From the NCBI GenBank assembly GCA_016703645.1, contig JADJBR010000009.1, positions 1,313,501 through 1,377,500 of the forward strand: 64,000 bases of DNA, given 5' to 3'. Source of the stretch: Zoogloea sp. GTDB taxonomy: Bacteria; Pseudomonadota; Gammaproteobacteria; Burkholderiales; Rhodocyclaceae. This document shows, piece after piece, positions 49,849 to 59,090 of this stretch. Position 1 is the stretch's first letter; each line of letters begins with the position of its first letter. A program made the translations under genes and the position numbers. The notes below the pieces were generated by a model that did not search any database, was not told the DNA's origin, and saw nothing but the letters and a program-made list of their open reading frames with translations.

Positions 49849-50682
49849 TCAGCCAGGCGGCTTGCGCAGCAGGCGGGTGATGTCCCGGCCACTGATCGCT
49901 TCATCGGCGTAGCCGAAGCTGCCCTTTTCCTGAACCTCCTTCGCGGCGCGCAGAAAGGCCCCGTAGGCAGCCCGGGCAAAGGAGCCGCCGACGCTGATCC
50001 GCTTGACGCCCAGTGCTTCCAGATCGGCCACCGTGAGTGTCACGCCCTCCATGCCCATCAGCACGTTCACGGGCCGGTCCACCGAGCTCACCACCGCGGC
50101 GATGTCTTCGCGGGTGCGCAGGCCGGGGGCGAAGAGCACGTCGGCGCCGGCTTCCTGGTAGGCCTGCAGGCGCCGGATGGTGTCGGCCAGGTCGGGCTGG
50201 CCGATGAAGTAGTTCTCGGCCCGGGCCGTCAGCGTGAAGGGAAAGGGCAGGTCGCGGGCTGCTTCGACGGCGGCGCGGATGCGCTCGGTGGCGAGGGCCA
50301 GCGGGTAGAGGGGCTCCGCGCGGTCGCCGCTGCTGTCCTCGATCGATCCCCCGACAATGCCCGTTGTGGCTGCCAGCCGGAGGGTGTTGGCCACCGTCTC
50401 GGGGGCGGCGCCGAAGCCGTTCTCCAGATCTGCACTGAGGGGCAGGTAGGTGGCCGCCGGCATCTCGCCCAGGTGGGCCATCATCCCTTCGCGGCCGACG
50501 GCGCCATCCGTCAGTCCGCAGGAGAACGCGTGGCCTGCGCCCGTGGACGCCAGGGCCTTGAAGCCCATCCGGGCCAGCAGCCGTGCCGAGCCTGCGTCCC
50601 AGGGGTTGGGGATGACGAAGCAGCCGGGGTCGGCATGGAGTTGCCGGAAGGCGAGCGCCCGGGCGGTGAGAGTGTCGGTCAT
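49849..50682 (-). CDS. Isocitrate lyase/phosphoenolpyruvate mutase family protein
   Basis: A 277-residue TIM-barrel enzyme of the ICL/PEPM superfamily (FVIPNPWDAGSARLLARMGFKALASTGAGHA; LPLSADLENGFG with the metal-binding Asp/Glu; ADVLFAPGLRTREDI; RISVGGSFARAAYGAFL). It lacks the KKCGH loop of true isocitrate lyase, and belongs to the group often annotated as carboxyvinyl-carboxyphosphonate phosphorylmutase or oxaloacetate decarboxylase. The exact substrate cannot be told. It is divergent from a LysR regulator that may control it. Confidence 0.88.
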   Translation of the reverse strand: MTDTLTARALAFRQLHADPGCFVIPNPWDAGSARLLARMGFKALASTGAGHAFSCGLTDGAVGREGMMAHLGEMPAATYLPLSADLENGFGAAPETVANTLRLAATTGIVGGSIEDSSGDRAEPLYPLALATERIRAAVEAARDLPFPFTLTARAENYFIGQPDLADTIRRLQAYQEAGADVLFAPGLRTREDIAAVVSSVDRPVNVLMGMEGVTLTVADLEALGVKRISVGGSFARAAYGAFLRAAKEVQEKGSFGYADEAISGRDITRLLRKPPG

Positions 50683-50883
50683 GGTCGGTGTGCTCCTGTG
50701 GGGGGAAGGACGTGGGGGCTCGGGCGGTGGCCGGGGCTGCGACCCCTTCCGTGTTCGTCGCGCCTCGCATTCCTGATCTTCAGATCAGGGGCATGGCTTG
50801 CGTGATCGTTCATGGGCTGATTAGACTGGCTTGGGCGCAGGCCTTCAAACCACTTTTTCGATCTATTTGCATGAGGTGATGGA

Positions 50884-51792
50884 ATGTCAATTGCGCTTGT
50901 TCGGCTTCCGTCCCTGGATCTGATCCGCGGCTTTGTTGCGGTCGGGCGGCGCATGAGCATCACCCTGGCGGCCCACGACCTCTGCCTGACCCAGTCAGCG
51001 GTGAGCCGCCAGGTGCTGGCCCTGGAGGACATGCTCGGTGTGCGCCTGCTGGTGCGGGGGCATCGCGCCATCGCCTTCACGCCGGAGGGCGAACGTCTGT
51101 TTCGCAGTGCTGACGGGGCCATCCAGCAGTTGCAGGATGTGATCGGCGCGATCCGGGTCACGGCGGCGTCCCGGCCCGTGACCGTGACCACCAGCATCGG
51201 CGTGGCGGGCCTGTGGCTGCTCCCCCGGCTGGGGGATTTTCTGCGCCGCCACCCGGGCATCGACGTGCGCCTGTCCGCCACCAATACCCTCGCCGATCTG
51301 CGTTTCGACGGGCTGGATCTGGCCATCCGCTACTGTGCGCCGGAGGCGGCCCCGGAGGGGGCGATCCGTCTTTTCGGCGAGACCGTGGCACCGGTGGCTC
51401 ATCCTTCCCTGGGCCTGACGGAACTGAAGACGCCCGAGGGGCTGGAAGGCCAGGTGCTGCTCGAATTCGACGGGGAGTATCGCCCCTGGCTGCAGTGGAG
51501 CGAGTGGCTGGCCAGCCAGGGGTGGGGGGCGCTCAAGCCCCGGGGCGTGCTGCGCTTCAATCAGTACGATCAGATGATCCAGGCGGCGATTGCCGGTCAG
51601 GGCGTGGCCCTCGGGCGTCTCGAGCTGATCGGGCTGGCCCTGGCCGACGGACGGCTGGCGCGCTGCGACCTGCCCCGCCCGGGGCCGGTGTCGGCCAATG
51701 CCTACTGGTTGCTGCGGGGCGAGGCCGCGCCCCGCGCCGAGGTGGAAGAGGTGGTGCGCTGGATTCTTGCCGAGGCGGGGGCCGAGGGCTAG
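50884..51792 (+). CDS. LysR-family transcriptional regulator
   Basis: A 302-residue regulator with an N-terminal winged HTH (LDLIRGFVAVGRRMSITLAAHDLCLTQSAVSRQVLALEDMLGVRLLVR in outline) and a C-terminal periplasmic-binding-like sensor domain (VTVTTSIGVAGLWLLPRLGDFLRRHPGIDVRL; LDLAIRYC; GQGVALGRLELIG). It resembles the GcvA subgroup. It diverges from the ICL/PEPM gene across 201 bases, the common LysR arrangement, so that gene is the likeliest target. Confidence 0.92.
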   Translation: MSIALVRLPSLDLIRGFVAVGRRMSITLAAHDLCLTQSAVSRQVLALEDMLGVRLLVRGHRAIAFTPEGERLFRSADGAIQQLQDVIGAIRVTAASRPVTVTTSIGVAGLWLLPRLGDFLRRHPGIDVRLSATNTLADLRFDGLDLAIRYCAPEAAPEGAIRLFGETVAPVAHPSLGLTELKTPEGLEGQVLLEFDGEYRPWLQWSEWLASQGWGALKPRGVLRFNQYDQMIQAAIAGQGVALGRLELIGLALADGRLARCDLPRPGPVSANAYWLLRGEAAPRAEVEEVVRWILAEAGAEG

Positions 51793-51867
51793 CCGGTGCT
51801 GTCGTGCTCCCCGTTGTCGGCGGTGTGCCGCGTAGGGCCGGCATGGCCTTGATAAATCATGCCTGAA

Positions 51868-51910
51868 TGGGCACCTTTGACATTCGTATTAAGAATGTCA
51901 AAGGTGCCCA
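51868..51910. repeat. Perfect 18-base inverted repeat (long hairpin)
   Basis: Arms of 18 identical complementary bases, TGGGCACCTTTGACATTC (51868-51885) and its exact complement (51893-51910), flank a 7-base loop GTATTAA. It lies in the 254-base gap after the LysR gene. There is no T-run, so it is not a simple terminator; the following bases up to 52046 hold only an AT-rich leader and the ribosome site of the next gene. Confidence 0.75.
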
Positions 51911-52046
51911 ATCGTCGTTTGAGAGTCCTGCGTGGATGGCTTTAAATGGGGGTGTTCCGGCGGTATTTAGGTGACGGCCGGTTACTTTTACCTATTCTTG
52001 GAGCGAATTCATCGTGTTTTCGCCCCAGCCTTGTCAAGGAGCTCCC

Positions 52047-52955
52047 ATGCGAATCCAGGCATCCCGATATCCGGCATCCCGCGTCCCGGTCCCCCAGCCC
52101 GCCCCGTTTGCACCGGCCCTGCCGAGGCTGCCGGGGGTGGCGGCCAGCCTTGGCTATCTGGGGGCTACGCCCGAGCGGCCCTTCAACTACATGTATCAGC
52201 CGCCAGTGGGCACCCCTTGGCAGAACTGCGAATACACCCTGCAGCGCATGCACGTGGCGGATGCCCGTGCCATCGCCGCCCGTCCCTCCATTGACCGGGA
52301 GGGCTATGAGCTGTGGGACGCGCCGACCGGCGTGGCCGACTTTGCCGACGAAGCGGCAATCCGGCGTTATTACTACGCAGAAGCCGCCGAGCTGGCGCGA
52401 TGGGTCACCGGGGCCCGGCAGGCCTGGGTGTTCGATCACCTGGTGCGCCGTCGTGAGGCCGGGCGCCCGGCCCTCGGGTTCGGCCGCCAGGGTGACGGCA
52501 GCAACCCGGCGGCGGTGGGCCGCGTGCATAACGACTACAGCGAGGCCTCCGGACGGCGCCGGCTGGAGCTGGTGCTCACCGACCCTGCTGAACTGGCCCG
52601 GGTGGAGCGCTTTGCCATCGTCAACATCTGGCGCTCGATCCGCGGCCCGGTGCTGGACACGCCCCTGGCCGTCTGCGACGCCCGTTCGGTGTCGTCCCGG
52701 GATCTGGTGGCGGCCGAGATCCGCTACCCGGAGCGCACAGGCGAGATCTACCTGGTCCGCCATGCCGCCCGGCATCAATGGGCCTACTTTCCCGGCATGG
52801 ACCGTCACGAGGCCCTGATCTTCAAGCAGTACGACTCCCAGATCAACGGCACGGCCCGCTTCACGCCCCATTCGGCCTTCGACCTCCCTGATGTTCCGCC
52901 CGACACCCCGCTCCGGGAGAGCATCGAAGTGCGTTGTCTGGTTGTTTTCGAGTGA
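52047..52955 (+). CDS. CmcJ/NvfI-family oxidoreductase
   Basis: A 302-residue protein matching the CmcJ/NvfI (GA4-desaturase-like) family, which includes iron/2-oxoglutarate-type oxygenases of secondary metabolism. Hallmarks: FNYMYQPPVGTPWQNCEY near the N-terminus, RVHNDYS with H161 and D163 as likely metal ligands, IVNIWRSIRGPVLDTPLAVCD, and RHQWAYFPGMDRHEALIFKQYDS near the C-terminus. AAGGA precedes ATG 52047. It is the first gene of a three-gene operon (11 bases to the next). Substrate is unknown. Confidence 0.85.
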   Translation: MRIQASRYPASRVPVPQPAPFAPALPRLPGVAASLGYLGATPERPFNYMYQPPVGTPWQNCEYTLQRMHVADARAIAARPSIDREGYELWDAPTGVADFADEAAIRRYYYAEAAELARWVTGARQAWVFDHLVRRREAGRPALGFGRQGDGSNPAAVGRVHNDYSEASGRRRLELVLTDPAELARVERFAIVNIWRSIRGPVLDTPLAVCDARSVSSRDLVAAEIRYPERTGEIYLVRHAARHQWAYFPGMDRHEALIFKQYDSQINGTARFTPHSAFDLPDVPPDTPLRESIEVRCLVVFE

Positions 52956-52966
52956 AGGAGCCCGCC

Positions 52967-53596
52967 ATGAGCCCATCCCCCTGCGCCCCCGCGCCCCTCA
53001 TCGAGTTCTGGTTCGAGTTCGGCAGCAACTACAGCTACCCCAGCGTGATGCGCATTGAAGCGGCTGCGGCCCGGCTTGGTGTCCGGGTTGCCTGGAAGCC
53101 CTTCATGCTCGGCCCGATCTTCCGTGAGCTGGGCATGGACAACTCCCCCTTCGTGCTGCAGAAGGAGAAGGGTGCCTACATGTGGCACGACATCGCCCGG
53201 GAATGCCGCAAGTACGGCCTGCCCTGGACACGCCCGAGCACCTTTCCGCGCCTCGGCGTGCTGCCCTTGCGGGTGGCCATCCAGGGTGCGGACGCCCCGT
53301 GGATGGAGGCCTTCTGTCAGCGGGTGATGCAGCTCAACTTCGTGCACGACCAGGACATCAACCACCCCGAACCCCTCGCCGCCATCCTTACCGAGCTGGG
53401 CCTGCCGGCGGCCGAACTCCTCGCCCGCGCCGGTTCGGAGGAGATCAAGGCCCGTCTGCGGGAGCAGACTGCCGAAGCCCGTGCCCGGGGCATCTTCGGG
53501 GCACCCACCTTTTTTGTCGGCGAAGAGATGTTCTGGGGCAACGACCGTCTTGATGACGCCCTCGCCCTGGCCGCATCGCAAGGGGCGCAGCCATGA
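52967..53596 (+). CDS. 2-hydroxychromene-2-carboxylate isomerase / DsbA-family (kappa GST-like) protein
   Basis: A 209-residue thioredoxin-fold protein (FWFEFGSNYSYPSVMRIE with Ser in place of the CxxC; VAWKPFMLGPIFRELG; GIFGAPTFFVGEEMFWGNDRL at the end). This is the glutathione-dependent HCCA isomerase/kappa-GST family, first known from naphthalene breakdown. AAGGAG precedes ATG 52967. It follows the CmcJ-like gene and overlaps the thioesterase start by 4 bases. No naphthalene genes are present, so the natural substrate is open. Confidence 0.9.
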   Translation: MSPSPCAPAPLIEFWFEFGSNYSYPSVMRIEAAAARLGVRVAWKPFMLGPIFRELGMDNSPFVLQKEKGAYMWHDIARECRKYGLPWTRPSTFPRLGVLPLRVAIQGADAPWMEAFCQRVMQLNFVHDQDINHPEPLAAILTELGLPAAELLARAGSEEIKARLREQTAEARARGIFGAPTFFVGEEMFWGNDRLDDALALAASQGAQP

Positions 53597-54027
53597 ACGC
53601 CTCCAGCCCGCGGGAGGCGATCTGGCTGGAACAGGGCTATCGCCCGTGGCCCGCCAAGGGCGGCTTTCTGCCCGCCAACGCCCGGCTCTTCCACCGGGAG
53701 GATGGTGCCCACCTGCGTTTCCGCGTGGAGCTGGGCCCCGCCCACTGCAACGGCAGCGGGCGGGTGCATGGTGGTTTCATCGCCACCCTGGCGGATGTGT
53801 GGCTGGGCTACAACCTGGCCCGACGCCTGGCGCCCGAGGTGCGCTTCGTCACCGCCAGCCTGCAGGTGGACTATCTGGGCGCAGTGGCCGCCGGAGACTG
53901 GCTGGAGAGTGAGATCGACTGGGTTCGCACCGGTGGGAAGCTGAACCACGCCGCCGGCCGGATCCGGTCCGGCGACGGACGCCTGGTCACGGCCATGCGG
54001 GCGAGCTTTGTCAGCCTGGGCGCCTAG
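53593..54027 (+). CDS. PaaI-type hot-dog thioesterase
   Basis: A 144-residue acyl-CoA thioesterase-like protein with the hot-dog signature HCNGSGRVHGGFIATLADVWLGYN and ASLQVDYLGAVAAGDWLESE. These enzymes hydrolyse aromatic or small acyl-CoA esters. Third gene of the oxidoreductase-isomerase-thioesterase operon, coupled by an ATGA overlap. Its stop overlaps the stop of the convergent FMN reductase gene (CTAG at 54024-54027). Confidence 0.9.
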   Translation: MNASSPREAIWLEQGYRPWPAKGGFLPANARLFHREDGAHLRFRVELGPAHCNGSGRVHGGFIATLADVWLGYNLARRLAPEVRFVTASLQVDYLGAVAAGDWLESEIDWVRTGGKLNHAAGRIRSGDGRLVTAMRASFVSLGA

Positions 54028-54569
54028 CCGCGCAGGCGCGCCACCTTGCCGGCAAGGGCCTGCATCTGCTCCTTGACCAGTTTGCCCAGGCGTTCGTCGG
54101 TCAGATTGCCGTCGGCATCGAAGGCGCCGGCGAAGGCGTTGGCGAAAACCTCCGGCTTGTTGAGGGGTTGCAGGTCGAGGAACACGCAGACCTGACGCAG
54201 GTGATACTGGGCGCGGGACGTTCCCATGCCGCCGCCAGCGCCCATGATGGCCACGGCCTTGCCGGCGAGGAGGGCGTTGTCGGGTTCCCGGGAGGCCCAG
54301 TCCAGGATGTTCTTGAGGGCAGGCGCCATGGAGTAGTTGTACTCGGTGCACGCCAGTACCAGGGCGTCCGCGGCGGCCAGTTGGGTCAGCACGCGGCGGA
54401 CCGCCGCGGGTTTTTCGGTGATGTCGGCGTTATAGAAGGGGATGTCGCGAAGCTCGGCGATTTCCATGCTGACGCCTTCCGGCAGACTGGCCTGCGCTGC
54501 TCGCAGCAGACCCCTGTTGGTGGATTTTTCGCGCAGGCTGCCGGCGATGCCGAGGAGCTTGATGGACAT
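54024..54569 (-). CDS. NADPH-dependent FMN reductase (ChrR/YieF-like)
   Basis: A 181-residue flavodoxin-fold flavoprotein: GIAGSLREKSTNRGLLRAA (FMN phosphate loop), ACTEYNYSMAPALKNILDWAS and the glycine-rich AIMGAGGGMGTSRAQYHLR. The family reduces quinones, chromate and azo compounds with NAD(P)H. ATG 54569 is chosen at the family start. It converges on the thioesterase gene with shared stop bases and lies upstream of the allantoin genes, divergently. Confidence 0.9.
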   Translation of the reverse strand: MSIKLLGIAGSLREKSTNRGLLRAAQASLPEGVSMEIAELRDIPFYNADITEKPAAVRRVLTQLAAADALVLACTEYNYSMAPALKNILDWASREPDNALLAGKAVAIMGAGGGMGTSRAQYHLRQVCVFLDLQPLNKPEVFANAFAGAFDADGNLTDERLGKLVKEQMQALAGKVARLRG

Positions 54570-54804
54570 GGTGTCTTCCTTCTCTGTGGTGTGGGTAAGG
54601 TGAGGGCCGGGCACAATATCGAAACCCGGATATCGCTTATAGGCCGCCATGGGTGCCGTTTGGCGCCGGGCGCTCTAAACTCGCCCCATCGTCGTCAGTG
54701 ACGATCCAGCACACCCGACGCGGGCCGCGCCTTCGCCTTCACCTGTGACAGCGCCCGCCGCCCGTGCGTTCGGCGTGCCGGATACATCAAGGAGCCGCAT
54801 CGTC

Positions 54805-55740
54805 ATGTCAGTACCACCCGCCTATCCCCGCGACCTCGTCGGCTACGGCCGCAATCCGCCTTTCGCCGACTGGCCGGGGCGGGCGCGGGTGGCGGTGCAG
54901 TTCGTCCTCAACTACGAAGAGGGGGCCGAGAACTGCGTGCTCCACGGTGACGCCGGGAGCGAGCAGTTCCTCTCCGAACTCTTCAACCCGGCCAGCTTCC
55001 CCGAGCGCCATCTCTCCATGGAGGGCGTCTACGAGTATGGCTCCCGGGTCGGTGTGTGGCGCATCCTGCGGGAGTTCGAGCGGCGTGGTCTGCCCCTGAC
55101 CGTCTTCGGTGTGTCCATGGCCCTGCAACGTCACCCCGAAGTCACCGCGGCCTTCCGCGAGCTTGGCCACGAGATCGCCTGCCATGGCTGGCGCTGGATC
55201 CACTACCAGAACGTGGACGAAGCCACCGAGCGCGAGCACATGCGTATCGGCATGGCCATCATCGAGCAGCTCACCGGGGAGCGTGCCCTGGGCTGGTACA
55301 CGGGGCGAAACTCCCCCAATACCCGGCGTCTGGTGGCCGACCATGGGGGCTTTCTGTATGACTCGGATTACTACGGTGACGACCTGCCCTTCTGGACCGA
55401 GGTGCAGAAGACCGACGGCAGCCGTGTGCCCCATCTGGTGGTGCCCTACACCCTCGACACCAACGACATGCGCTTTGCCCTGCCCCAGGGCTTTTCCCAT
55501 GGCGACGAGTTCTTTGAATACCTGCGCGACGCCTTTGACGTGATGTACGCCGAGGGTGACGATCGCCCGGCCATGCTCAGCGTGGGCATGCACTGCCGCC
55601 TGCTCGGCCGACCCGGCCGTTTCAGGGCCCTGCAGCGCTTCCTTGACCACATCGAAAGGCACGACCGTGTATGGGTGTGCCGTCGGGTGGACATTGCCCG
55701 TCACTGGATCGCCAGACACCCCGGCCCTACCGCGGCCTGA
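54805..55740 (+). CDS. puuE: Allantoinase PuuE (polysaccharide deacetylase-like)
   Basis: A 311-residue metal-independent allantoinase of the carbohydrate esterase 4 fold: YPRDLVGYGRNPPFADWPGRARVAVQFVLNYEEGAE is the family N-terminus, followed by EYGSRVGVWRILREFERRGLPLTVFGVSMAL, GHEIACHGWRWI and GWYTGRNSPNTRRLV. It opens allantoin to allantoate. AAGGAG lies before ATG 54805. It is the first gene of puuE-alc-allA, a complete branch from allantoin to glyoxylate and urea. Confidence 0.95.
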   Translation: MSVPPAYPRDLVGYGRNPPFADWPGRARVAVQFVLNYEEGAENCVLHGDAGSEQFLSELFNPASFPERHLSMEGVYEYGSRVGVWRILREFERRGLPLTVFGVSMALQRHPEVTAAFRELGHEIACHGWRWIHYQNVDEATEREHMRIGMAIIEQLTGERALGWYTGRNSPNTRRLVADHGGFLYDSDYYGDDLPFWTEVQKTDGSRVPHLVVPYTLDTNDMRFALPQGFSHGDEFFEYLRDAFDVMYAEGDDRPAMLSVGMHCRLLGRPGRFRALQRFLDHIERHDRVWVCRRVDIARHWIARHPGPTAA

Positions 55741-55764
55741 CCGAGAACCCAAGGAGATTTCCCC

Positions 55765-56817
55765 ATGGCCAGCCATACCCCCGGCGCCCCCGTTTTTGCG
55801 CCCCCCGCCGACCTGCCCGAATGGGCCCTGCGTTCGGTGGACCTCGCCAGTCCGCGCCTTGGCGCCACGGCCCTGTTTGCCTCCGACGATTTCTTTGCCG
55901 AGGTCGCGCGCATGCTCAACCCCGAGCCGGCCCAGTTCGTGCCCGGGAAGTTCGACACCAACGGCAAGTGGATGGATGGCTGGGAATCGCGCCGCAAGCG
56001 GGTCGCCGGCCACGATTGGGCGCTGGTGAAGTTGGGCGTTAAGGGTGTGATCCGCGGTTTCGACGTGGACACCAGCCACTTCACCGGCAACTACCCGCCG
56101 GCCGTGTCCATCGAGGCCACCGTATCGGCCAGCGACGACGTGGAGGCGCTCAAGGGCGCGGGCTGGACCGAGATCCTGCCCGCCACCGCCCTCGGCCCCA
56201 GCAGCCACCACCTCATCGAGTGCGCCAGCACCCAGGCCTGGACCCACCTGCGGGTGAACATCTTCCCCGATGGCGGTATCGCCCGACTGCGCGTCTATGG
56301 CCGCCCGGTGGGCTCCCTGGAAGCCCTCGGCCCCGACGCGGTGATCGATCTGGTGGCCATGGAGAACGGCGGCCGTGCCGTGTCGTGGAACGACGCCAGC
56401 TTCGGCTCCAGCGTGGCGGCGCTGATGCTCCCCGGCCGTGGCCAGAACATGGGTGACGGCTGGGAGACCCGCCGCCGCCGCGAACCCGGCAACGACTGGT
56501 GCGTGCTCGAACTGGGCGCCCCCGGCACGGTGGAAAGGATCGAGGTGGACACCGCCTTCTTCAAGGGAAACTACCCCGACCGCTGCTCCATCCAGGCCGC
56601 GTATGTGACCGGCGGCACCGACCGTTCCATCACCACCCAGTCCATGTTCTGGCAGACCCTGCTGCCCGAACAGAAACTGCAGATGGATGCGGTGCACAGC
56701 TTCAGCGACGAGATTGCCCGGCTCGGCCCCATCACCCACGTGCGCTTCAACATCTTTCCCGACGGCGGCGTGTCGCGCCTGCGCCTGTGGGGCAAGGTGA
56801 ACAAGAAGGGCGCCTGA
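55765..56817 (+). CDS. alc: Allantoicase
   Basis: A 350-residue protein made of two homologous beta-sandwich repeats, each with the signature [13 protein letters not shown] / [12 protein letters not shown] and '[18 protein letters not shown] / [18 protein letters not shown]', which is the allantoicase duplication. It converts allantoate to ureidoglycolate and urea. AAGGAG precedes ATG 55765, 24 bases after puuE. The stop shares a base with the allA start (TGATG). Confidence 0.96.
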   Translation: MASHTPGAPVFAPPADLPEWALRSVDLASPRLGATALFASDDFFAEVARMLNPEPAQFVPGKFDTNGKWMDGWESRRKRVAGHDWALVKLGVKGVIRGFDVDTSHFTGNYPPAVSIEATVSASDDVEALKGAGWTEILPATALGPSSHHLIECASTQAWTHLRVNIFPDGGIARLRVYGRPVGSLEALGPDAVIDLVAMENGGRAVSWNDASFGSSVAALMLPGRGQNMGDGWETRRRREPGNDWCVLELGAPGTVERIEVDTAFFKGNYPDRCSIQAAYVTGGTDRSITTQSMFWQTLLPEQKLQMDAVHSFSDEIARLGPITHVRFNIFPDGGVSRLRLWGKVNKKGA

Positions 56818-57314
56818 TGGGCTCCGTCATGCTCACTCCCGAGGCGCTCAGCGCCGAGGCCTTCGCGCCCTTCGGGCAAGTCATCGAGGCCAGCGATGCG
56901 GTGCGCCACTTCACCATCAACGGCGGCAACACCGAGCGTTACCACGACCTGGCCGAGATCGAACCCGGCCCCGATGGCAAGGTCATCCTGTCCATTTTCC
57001 GCGGCCAGCCGCGCACGCTTCCCTTTGTCGTGGAGATGATGGAGCGCCACCCCCTGGGCAGTCAGGCCTTCGTGCCCCTGTCCGGCAAGCCCTACCTGGT
57101 GGTGGTTGCCCCTGCCGGCGACCCGCCGGACGTGGATGCACTGCGGGTCTTCCTGGCCCGGGGTGACCAGGGCGTCAACTACGCCCCGGGCGTGTGGCAT
57201 CACCCCTTGTTGGCGCTGGATGCAGTGTGCGACTTCCTGGTGGTGGATCGCAGCGGCACCACGCCCAACTGCGACGAGGTGCGCGTCGACCCGCCGGGGT
57301 GCATCGGGTTCTGA
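56817..57314 (+). CDS. allA: Ureidoglycolate lyase
   Basis: A 165-residue cupin-like lyase that splits ureidoglycolate to glyoxylate and urea. Motifs: [15 protein letters not shown]-type start ([14 protein letters not shown]), [28 protein letters not shown] and [16 protein letters not shown] with likely metal ligands His/Glu. ATG 56817 overlaps the alc stop by one base. It completes the allantoin branch; the glyoxylate and urea users are not in the window. Confidence 0.95.
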   Translation: MGSVMLTPEALSAEAFAPFGQVIEASDAVRHFTINGGNTERYHDLAEIEPGPDGKVILSIFRGQPRTLPFVVEMMERHPLGSQAFVPLSGKPYLVVVAPAGDPPDVDALRVFLARGDQGVNYAPGVWHHPLLALDAVCDFLVVDRSGTTPNCDEVRVDPPGCIGF

Positions 57315-57404
57315 GGGCGGGAAGTCCTTCGACCGGGACGCGCAGAATTCCGCCCGCGTCGAGGTCCGCCGCCCGGTGCTGCGGGCGGCGGCCGTGCGCC
57401 GGTT

Positions 57405-58034
57405 TCAGCCCGGTTTGCGTGCCACCAGGCCGATCAGGGCCGAGCGGCCCCGGTGGCCGCTGCCTTCGGCAATGTCCTCTTCGTATTCGACCAGCTCCTC
57501 GATCACCCAGTCAGCGAAGGCTTCCTGCAGGGTCTCCGGGGTGTACAGGTTTTCGATGGCAGAGGGGCCGCCGGTACGGTATTCGTGCTGTTTCGGGGTG
57601 TAGCCCTGCAGCAGGATGCGGCCGCCCGGCCGGGTGAGCTGCTTCATTACCTCGAACTGGCGCTCCCGCCACTCGGGCCCGACAAACTGGATGAAGATGC
57701 CCACCACCCAGTCGAAGGCATCGTGCAATTCGGCCGGCGGCCAACCCGGGGCGAGCATGTCGGCCTGCACGAAGCGCACATCCATCTTGCGCCCCGCGGC
57801 CAGACGCCGGGCTTTCTCGACCGCAACGGCGGAGATCTCGATGGCGGTCACGTCCAGCCCCTGTTCCGCCAGCCAAACCGAATTACGGCCCTCCCCATCG
57901 GCCACCGACAGGGCCGTGCGGCCTTCCTGCAGCAACCCGGCCCGGTGGGCGAGAAAGCGGTTTGGTTCGGTACCGAACAGATAGTCGTCGCCGGCATCCC
58001 GGTAACGGGTGCTCCACAGGGTCTCCTGATTCAT
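57405..58034 (-). CDS. Class I SAM-dependent methyltransferase
   Basis: A 209-residue methyltransferase of the TehB/thiopurine-like small type: MNQETLWSTRYRDAGDDYLFGTEPNRFL, the SAM motif ALSVADGEGRNSVWLAEQGLDVTAIEIS and DAFDWVVGIFIQF. It begins at ATG 58034, 10 bases after the hydrolase gene on the same strand, so the two are likely an operon. Substrate unknown; similar proteins are annotated as tellurite or small-molecule methylases. Confidence 0.87.
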   Translation of the reverse strand: MNQETLWSTRYRDAGDDYLFGTEPNRFLAHRAGLLQEGRTALSVADGEGRNSVWLAEQGLDVTAIEISAVAVEKARRLAAGRKMDVRFVQADMLAPGWPPAELHDAFDWVVGIFIQFVGPEWRERQFEVMKQLTRPGGRILLQGYTPKQHEYRTGGPSAIENLYTPETLQEAFADWVIEELVEYEEDIAEGSGHRGRSALIGLVARKPG

Positions 58035-58044
58035 GGGTTGATCC

Positions 58045-58989
58045 TTATTTTTCGTTGGGCGTGAGCTCCCTCTCCGGGAGCGCGGGGACGTCCGGATGCC
58101 CGGTAGCGGGCACGACATCCGGATATAGGGACACGGGCGCCAGCGCCTGGTTCAGAAAATCGACGATTTCGCCCATGGCGCCGTCGAGTTCGCCGCTGTC
58201 GTCGTGCCCGCCGGGCAGGAGCAGCAGGCGCGTCCGATCGTCACGCCGGTGGGCATGGATGGCCCGGGCGTCGTCGGCCGGCACCACCTGATCATCGGTG
58301 CCGTGGACCAGCAGCACCGGGCAATGGATCAGGCCGATGGTGTGGCCGGGGGCAATGTCGTCGAAGCGTCGGCCGATGGTGCGCTGCACATACCACAGGA
58401 TGTACGCGCCCAGGGGAAAGCGGGGAATGTGCATGGATCGCAGCCAGCGCCGCATCATGGTGGCGGGATGGGCAAACGCGGCCAGGCTCACCACGCCCGC
58501 CACGGACGGGTTTAGGGATGCCATCAACAGCGCTGCACCGGCACCGACCGAATGGCCGATGACCCCAATACGGTGGGCATCCACCTCCGGGCGGCCCTGC
58601 AGCCAGCCCACTGCGCTCGCCAGATCTTCGGCAAAACGCGGCAGGGAGGCGAAGCTGTCGCCGTCACTGCGCCCGTGGCAGCGTGCATCGAAAAGCAGCA
58701 GCGCGAAGCCTGCCTCGTGCAGCGGGCGGGCCAGGGGCAGCATCATCTGGGCATTGCCGCCCCAGCCGTGGAGCACCGCCACGGCCGGGGCCCGGGGGCC
58801 TGCGGGGATGAACCAGCCGAAGAGGGACTTGCCCCCCGTGCCCGGAATGGCCACGGCTTCCCAGGGCAGGCGGTCGGGCTCCACCGTCTCCATCACCCGT
58901 GGTGCAGCCAGACCCTTGCGAATCAGCAAATTGAGCCCGAGCAGTGCGAGTACCGCAAGGGCTGGCAGCAGGATGAGGGGCAGGGGCAT
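58045..58989 (-). CDS. Alpha/beta-hydrolase with N-terminal membrane anchor
   Basis: A 314-residue hydrolase. An N-terminal hydrophobic helix (PLILLPALAVLALLGLNLL) may be an uncleaved anchor. The catalytic set is visible: nucleophile elbow GHSVG, acid in LLVHGTDDQVVP and His in LPGGHDDSGE; the oxyanion region is AVLHGWGGNAQMMLPLA. It resembles the serine aminopeptidase/BAAT-like group. It is upstream of the methyltransferase gene and divergent from the MarR gene. Confidence 0.88.
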   Translation of the reverse strand: MPLPLILLPALAVLALLGLNLLIRKGLAAPRVMETVEPDRLPWEAVAIPGTGGKSLFGWFIPAGPRAPAVAVLHGWGGNAQMMLPLARPLHEAGFALLLFDARCHGRSDGDSFASLPRFAEDLASAVGWLQGRPEVDAHRIGVIGHSVGAGAALLMASLNPSVAGVVSLAAFAHPATMMRRWLRSMHIPRFPLGAYILWYVQRTIGRRFDDIAPGHTIGLIHCPVLLVHGTDDQVVPADDARAIHAHRRDDRTRLLLLPGGHDDSGELDGAMGEIVDFLNQALAPVSLYPDVVPATGHPDVPALPERELTPNEK

Positions 58990-59072
58990 TGGGGTGAGGG
59001 CGTCTCCGTGGTGCGGGGAGGTGGGTGCAACTTGACGGGGTAGGTGCGACCGGCTTTCGGGAATAGATGGAT

Positions 59073-59088
59073 GCCAATATAATTTGGC
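59073..59088. promoter_or_regulatory. Palindromic operator over a -10 box of the MarR gene
   Basis: GCCAA-TATAAT-TTGGC: half-sites (59073-59077 and 59084-59088) frame a perfect TATAAT hexamer (59078-59083). It ends three bases before ATG 59091. Such a site would allow autorepression by the MarR protein, and transcription from it would be nearly leaderless. Prediction only. Confidence 0.4.
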
Positions 59089-59090
59089 CC

